Assembly: GCA_902788705.1 (NCBI GenBank)
Contig: CADALE010000003.1
Coordinates: forward strand, 62,001-126,000
Origin: an uncultured Coriobacteriaceae bacterium
GTDB taxonomy: Bacteria > Actinomycetota > Coriobacteriia > Coriobacteriales > Atopobiaceae
Direction of reading: 5' to 3'
Length of the DNA stretch: 64,000 nucleotides
Part shown: positions 60,224 through 64,000 of the stretch, piece by piece
Layout of the letters: each line of letters begins with the position of its first letter
Numbering within the stretch: the stretch's first letter is position 1
Program-made: the position numbers and the translations under genes
The notes under the pieces: model-generated
Told to the model about the DNA's origin: nothing
The model's input: only the letters and a program-made list of their open reading frames with translations
Databases searched by the model: none

Positions 60224-63013
60224 ATGGCATCGAGCAAGAAGGCCGCCGAGGAGTTCGTAAAGCGCTGGACGGGCAAGGGCAACGAGGAGCAGGACAAGCA
60301 CCTCTACTGGATTGGGCTCTTTCAGGACGTCCTAGGTCTTACTGACGCGCTCGACCGCCTCAAGTTCGAGCAGCCCGTCCATACCAAGGCGTCCGATCAC
60401 CAAGGCTTCATCGACGTTCTCATCCCCACAGCATCCGTGATCGTGGAGCAGAAGGGCATCGGTCACGACCTCTCCAAGGCGGAGGTGCGCCAGGGCCGCA
60501 AGGTGACGCCCGCCCAGCAGGCGCTCGCCTACACCGAGGGCCTGCCGCTCTCCCAGAAGCCCCGCTACGTCATCGCCTCCAACTTCGCCGAGATGTGGGT
60601 CTACGACACCGAGCGCGATCCGCTCTGCAAGGGTGACCCCCTGATCATCAAGCTTGAAGACCTCCCCAAGAACCTCCCCGCCATTCAGTTCCTTGCCGGC
60701 AAGGGCCAGGCACCCGAGACCATCCAGCGTGCTGTCTCGGTCGAGGCCGGTCGCATCATGGGACGCATTCACGAGGCTGTGGCCAAGAGCTTCGAGGCGG
60801 CGGGCTTCGATCGCAACGACGAGACTACGCACCACGCCATCAGCGCCTTCTGCTGCCGCGTGATGTTCCTCATGTTCTGCGAGGACGAGGCGGGCCTCAT
60901 CCCGCAGAACGCCTTCCGGAACTACGTCCAGCACTTCCCTGCAGACTACCTCAGAAACGCCTTGCGCGACCTCTTCGAGTGGCTCGACACGCCTGACGAC
61001 CAGCGCGACCCCTTCGCGAGCGACCTGCTCAAGGCGTTCCCGTACATGAACGGCGGCCTCTTCTCGGAGCGCACCGTCATCCCCACGCTCTCCGAGGACC
61101 TGCGCACTACCATCATCGTGGAGGGCTGCCAGGAGTTCGACTGGTCCGAGGTCAACCCCACGGTCTTCGGCTCTATCTTCGAGGGGAGCCTCTCCCATGA
61201 CCAGAGGCGCGCTGGGGGTATGCACTACACCAGCCCCGAGAACATCCACAAGGTGATCGACCCGCTATTCCTTGACGACCTCGAGGCAGCTTTCACTGAA
61301 GCCTGTGCAAAGCCCCTAGCGGGAGGTGCCCGCACCAAGGCGCTCGAGGACTTGCACGAGAGGCTCGGAAGCATCTCAATCTTTGACCCAGCGTGCGGAA
61401 GCGGGAACTTCCTCACAGAGAGCTACCAGTGCCTGCGCAGGCTCGAGAACCGCGTCCTCATCGAGCTCTCCAAGGACGGCCAGATCTCCTTCGACATCGA
61501 GGGCACGGGAGAGGACCAGGTCAAGGTGTCCCTCGCCAACTTCCATGGCATCGAGATCAACGACTTCGCTTGTGCGGTCGCGCGTACCGCCCTCTGGATT
61601 GCCGAGAAGCAGGCGGATGCCGACACCGCGAGCATCGTCCACCGTGTCTACCAGGCTCTTCCCCTCACCGACTACGGAAACATTCGTCAGGGCAATGCCC
61701 TTCGCATGGACTGGAACGAGGTCGTACCAGCCAAGAAGTGCTCGTTTATCTGCGGGAATCCACCGTTTATTGGTTACTCCAATCTCAACGACGCTCAGAA
61801 GGAAGACCGGCTGAGCATATTCGGTAAGAACGGCGGCACGCTCGACTACGTCTCCTGCTGGTACAAGAAGAGTGCGGACTACATGCGTGGCAATCACATT
61901 AGAGCCGCGCTCGTCTCCACAAACAGCATCTGCCAGGGCCAGCAAGTGGCACCTCTTTGGAAGCCTCTCTTTGCCGATGGGATTCACATAGACTTCGCGC
62001 ACCGCACCTTCGTTTGGGACTCCCAAGCTGATGATGTGGCTCATGTGCACGTAATCATCGTTGGGTTCTCCCGCGAGAACGTTAGCTCCAAGCTGCTCTT
62101 TGAAGGCAACAGCTGCCGAGAGGTTGACAACATAAACGGCTACCTTGCACCTGCTCCGGATGCGTTTGTCGAGCGGAGGGCAAAGCCCTTGTGTGACGTC
62201 ATGGAGATGGTCGCGGGCGGTAAGCCAACTGATGGCGGATTTCTGCTTCTCACCCAAGAGGAACGAGATGAACTCGTCTCCAAGGAACCCAAAGCCGAGA
62301 GGTGGATACGCCCGTTCTCCATGGGTGCAGAGTTCATTAACGGTATCCCGCGTTATTGTCTGTGGCTGGTTGGCGCCGAACCCTCCGATCTCAAGGGCAT
62401 GCCACTTGTGGCGGAGCGCGTGCGTAACGTCAGGGAGTTTCGCTCTGCGTCCAAGAAAGCAGCAACACGCAAGAAGGCGGAAACGCCCTGGCTTTTCGAC
62501 GAGGTAAGGCCTCCCAAGGGTAAAAGCTATATCGCGGTACCCAAGGTCTCCAGTGGCCGCCGTCAATACGTGCCAATGGGCTTTGTAACCAACGGTATGA
62601 TTCCCGGAGACAAACTGTTCTACATCGATGACGCTGGCCTTTATGAATTCGGTGTTCTTGAGAGCCAGTTCCATAATGCATGGATGCGCCTTATCGCTGG
62701 CCGTCTCAAGAGCGACTACAGCTACTCGAACACCATCGTCTACAACAACTTCATCTGGCCAGATGCAACAGATGATCAAAGAATAACTATCGAGGACTGT
62801 GCTAAGAAGGTACTCGACGTACGTTCCGCACATCCTGGGCAGTCTCTCGCAGATCTTTACGACCCCGACTTCATGCCTTCAGACCTCCGTACCGCCCACC
62901 GCGAATTGGACGCTGCTGTAGAGGCGGTCTATGGCGTTCACTTCAACGGTGACGAGGAGAAGATTGTCGCGCACTTGTTCAAGCTCTACGCAGAGAAGAC
63001 CGCTCAAGCATAG
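60224..63013 (+). CDS. MmeI-like (type IIL/IIG) single-chain restriction-modification enzyme
   Basis: 929 residues, about the size of MmeI (919). N-terminal nuclease motif Asp64-X10-Glu75-Gln-Lys77 (GFIDVL then VIVEQKG); helical connector; gamma-type adenine methyltransferase with motif I FDPACGSGNF (387-396) and motif IV NPPF (512-515); C-terminal target-recognition domain and helical end. Such enzymes methylate one strand of a short site and cut about 20 bases away, giving host modification and restriction from one polypeptide, with the TRD setting both. The recognition site cannot be read by eye. ATG 60224 with GGGAGG at 60213-60218. Base composition falls from about 61740 onward. Confidence 0.88.
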   Translation: MASSKKAAEEFVKRWTGKGNEEQDKHLYWIGLFQDVLGLTDALDRLKFEQPVHTKASDHQGFIDVLIPTASVIVEQKGIGHDLSKAEVRQGRKVTPAQQALAYTEGLPLSQKPRYVIASNFAEMWVYDTERDPLCKGDPLIIKLEDLPKNLPAIQFLAGKGQAPETIQRAVSVEAGRIMGRIHEAVAKSFEAAGFDRNDETTHHAISAFCCRVMFLMFCEDEAGLIPQNAFRNYVQHFPADYLRNALRDLFEWLDTPDDQRDPFASDLLKAFPYMNGGLFSERTVIPTLSEDLRTTIIVEGCQEFDWSEVNPTVFGSIFEGSLSHDQRRAGGMHYTSPENIHKVIDPLFLDDLEAAFTEACAKPLAGGARTKALEDLHERLGSISIFDPACGSGNFLTESYQCLRRLENRVLIELSKDGQISFDIEGTGEDQVKVSLANFHGIEINDFACAVARTALWIAEKQADADTASIVHRVYQALPLTDYGNIRQGNALRMDWNEVVPAKKCSFICGNPPFIGYSNLNDAQKEDRLSIFGKNGGTLDYVSCWYKKSADYMRGNHIRAALVSTNSICQGQQVAPLWKPLFADGIHIDFAHRTFVWDSQADDVAHVHVIIVGFSRENVSSKLLFEGNSCREVDNINGYLAPAPDAFVERRAKPLCDVMEMVAGGKPTDGGFLLLTQEERDELVSKEPKAERWIRPFSMGAEFINGIPRYCLWLVGAEPSDLKGMPLVAERVRNVREFRSASKKAATRKKAETPWLFDEVRPPKGKSYIAVPKVSSGRRQYVPMGFVTNGMIPGDKLFYIDDAGLYEFGVLESQFHNAWMRLIAGRLKSDYSYSNTIVYNNFIWPDATDDQRITIEDCAKKVLDVRSAHPGQSLADLYDPDFMPSDLRTAHRELDAAVEAVYGVHFNGDEEKIVAHLFKLYAEKTAQA

Positions 63014-63273
63014 TGTCTCGTACGGCTACTTGGTCACCACCGAAGTGTTAAGCAAGTAGCCTATTGCGTACGTCCGAATAGGCAGCTCTGCTTAGCGAGC
63101 TGCCTATTTCGTACGGCTGCGCCGACGCAATAGGAGATGTCCGCCAATCCGGCCAACAGCGAACACTGCTCGCACCGAAACGCCCAGACTGTCTTCTGTA
63201 CGGCTGGAGCTCGCCCTTGCTCGGGCGGGCGGACGTTTGCGGGGGATGCCCCGCGCCCCTAGGAGGCACATAC
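63014..63273. other. Inverted-repeat-rich intergenic region, candidate oriT
   Basis: 260 bases between the MmeI-like gene and mobC. Nested inverted repeats: outer CCTATTGCGT (63060-63069) / ACGCAATAGG (63125-63134) and inner AATAGGCAGCTC (63077-63088) / GAGCTGCCTATT (63097-63108). A CGTACGGCT motif occurs at 63019-63027 and 63110-63118, with a one-base variant at 63197-63205. Further hairpins are CGCCC/GGGCG (63212-63227) and GCGGGG-GATG-CCCCGC (63239-63254). Location just before a mobilisation gene suits a transfer origin; the inner hairpin could also act as terminator for the upstream gene. Confidence 0.5.
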
Positions 63274-63762
63274 ATGGGAGAGCTCAGGAGGCTTGAGGCT
63301 CGGCTAACAGAAGAGCAAATGAATATGCTTGATGGGCTCGCACGTGATACTGGGCTCACGAAGACGGACGTCATACGTACGCTCATAACGCACGTTTCCG
63401 TCGCGGACGAGCCGGATATCACTGGCGACACCGTCATCGTTCTCGACCGCGTCTCCGCATCAAAGATTGCCTACCAACTGCGGATGGTGGGCATAAATCT
63501 CAACCAGGCAACGGCGGCGCTCAACACAATCGCCCGGGCGGCACAGAAGGCCTCAGACGATCCACTACAGGTACTCGACCTTGTCGAGGCTATCGAGTCC
63601 GTGAAGTATCTCCTCATCGGTTACGAGGCGACGAGGAGGTCCGCTAGAAATCTCATGGAAGGCCTTACGGGCTCACGCGGAGTTTTCCTCGACCGCCTGG
63701 ACTCTGTAGCGGGAAGAGCCAACCATGCTGTTGCACCCGAGCCTCTCTCGGACCTCGACTGA
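63274..63762 (+). CDS. MobC-like relaxosome accessory protein
   Basis: 162 residues. N-terminal ribbon-helix-helix-like part (LTEEQMNMLDGLARDTGLTK, TDVIRTLITH) and the characteristic MobC segment LRMVGINLNQATAALNTIAR. These proteins bind oriT and help the relaxase nick. ATG 63274 with AGGAGG at 63261-63266. No relaxase gene is seen before the window ends; it should lie downstream if the element is mobilisable. Confidence 0.82.
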   Translation: MGELRRLEARLTEEQMNMLDGLARDTGLTKTDVIRTLITHVSVADEPDITGDTVIVLDRVSASKIAYQLRMVGINLNQATAALNTIARAAQKASDDPLQVLDLVEAIESVKYLLIGYEATRRSARNLMEGLTGSRGVFLDRLDSVAGRANHAVAPEPLSDLD

Positions 63763-63890
63763 TGGAGATTCCATGACTCAGCACCTTAGAGCCACTTAGA
63801 GACACTTATCGTTCGCCGTCGGGAACTTGAAAGACTGCCAACTGCGACCATCTTTGCCATCCAAGCGGAACCGCATTTTTGGGAGGCAAG

Positions 63891-64000
63891 ATGGCGCAAC
63901 AGATGACAGCGAGGAGCCCGCGAGAGCCCGAGCTCATATCGATAAGGGAAGCCGCGAGGATGATCAACGTGTCCACGCGGACGGTGAATAGGCTCTGTCT
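63891..64000 (+). CDS. Excisionase-like helix-turn-helix protein (3' end outside window)
   Basis: Starts ATG 63891 with GGGAGG (63881-63886); the frame is open to the window end (36 codons seen). The visible part ends in a MerR/Xis-type helix-turn-helix: LISIREAARMINVSTRTVNR. Such small proteins set the direction of integrase-driven excision. The 128-base spacer after mobC holds no gene. Confidence 0.7.
   Translation, partial: MAQQMTARSPREPELISIREAARMINVSTRTVNRLC

Noticed and set aside
60224-63013. BREX PglX methyltransferase
   Set aside because: Length, the N-terminal D...EXK nuclease motif and overall layout fit the MmeI family, and no other BREX genes are nearby.

Overview
The window is GC-rich, densely coded DNA from an actinobacterium. 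It most resembles a member of the Coriobacteriia, probably an Atopobiaceae/Olsenella-like organism. The evidence is a family of secreted proteins with CWB2 cell-wall-binding repeats, an FHA/MerR (garA-ftsR) pair typical of Actinobacteria, rny-spoVS together with lexA/LysM/nrdR gene order, and BspA-type leucine-rich repeats. The taxonomic call is inference from gene content and order, not from a marker-gene comparison. No rRNA, tRNA or CRISPR array was seen.

Region 1 (1-4.9 kb) is a plus-strand run mtaB-phoH-ybeY-dgkA-era-recO, with several overlapping stop/start codons; it serves tRNA modification, 16S rRNA maturation, lipid phosphorylation and recombination. Region 2 (5.1-21.9 kb) is the most distinctive part: six secreted proteins, each with three CWB2 repeats. 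Four also carry a wall-acting domain (L,D-transpeptidase, NlpC/P60, C-terminal CHAP, N-terminal CHAP) and two are CWB2-only. The housekeeping pair rpsO-pnp sits inside this array.

Region 3 (22.1-44.5 kb) is a conserved core: rnj, ftsK, rodZ-like, yajQ, rimO, pgsA, cinA C-terminal domain, recA, recX, rny, a GHKL ATPase of unknown role, spoVS, miaB, miaA, hflX, a membrane acyltransferase-like gene, lexA divergent from a LysM gene, nrdR, dut and trxB. recA and the lexA/LysM divergent promoters carry GAAC-N4-GTTC-type LexA boxes, so an SOS regulon including a probable division inhibitor can be read from the sequence. RNase J, RNase Y, PNPase and YbeY all lie in this window.

Region 4 (44.6-56.9 kb) is mainly minus strand: an orphan NadB/fumarate-reductase-like flavoprotein, a ClC transporter, a coiled-coil NlpC/P60 hydrolase, apt, ftsR-like, garA-like, ridA, a GcvT-fold protein, a D,D-carboxypeptidase, a CDP-alcohol phosphatidyltransferase, a GH32 beta-fructosidase and a small MGMT-domain protein. 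Plus-strand VanZ-like and hypothetical genes follow.

Region 5 (58.0-64.0 kb) is a mobile element cut by the window end. It has a tyrosine integrase preceded by repeated TTTGGTGCA motifs, an orphan AbiEi-like regulator with its own promoter and overlapping operator, a single-chain MmeI-like restriction-modification enzyme, an intergenic region rich in inverted repeats that could be an oriT, a MobC-like relaxosome protein and the start of an excisionase-like gene. It looks like an integrative mobilizable element carrying a defence cargo.
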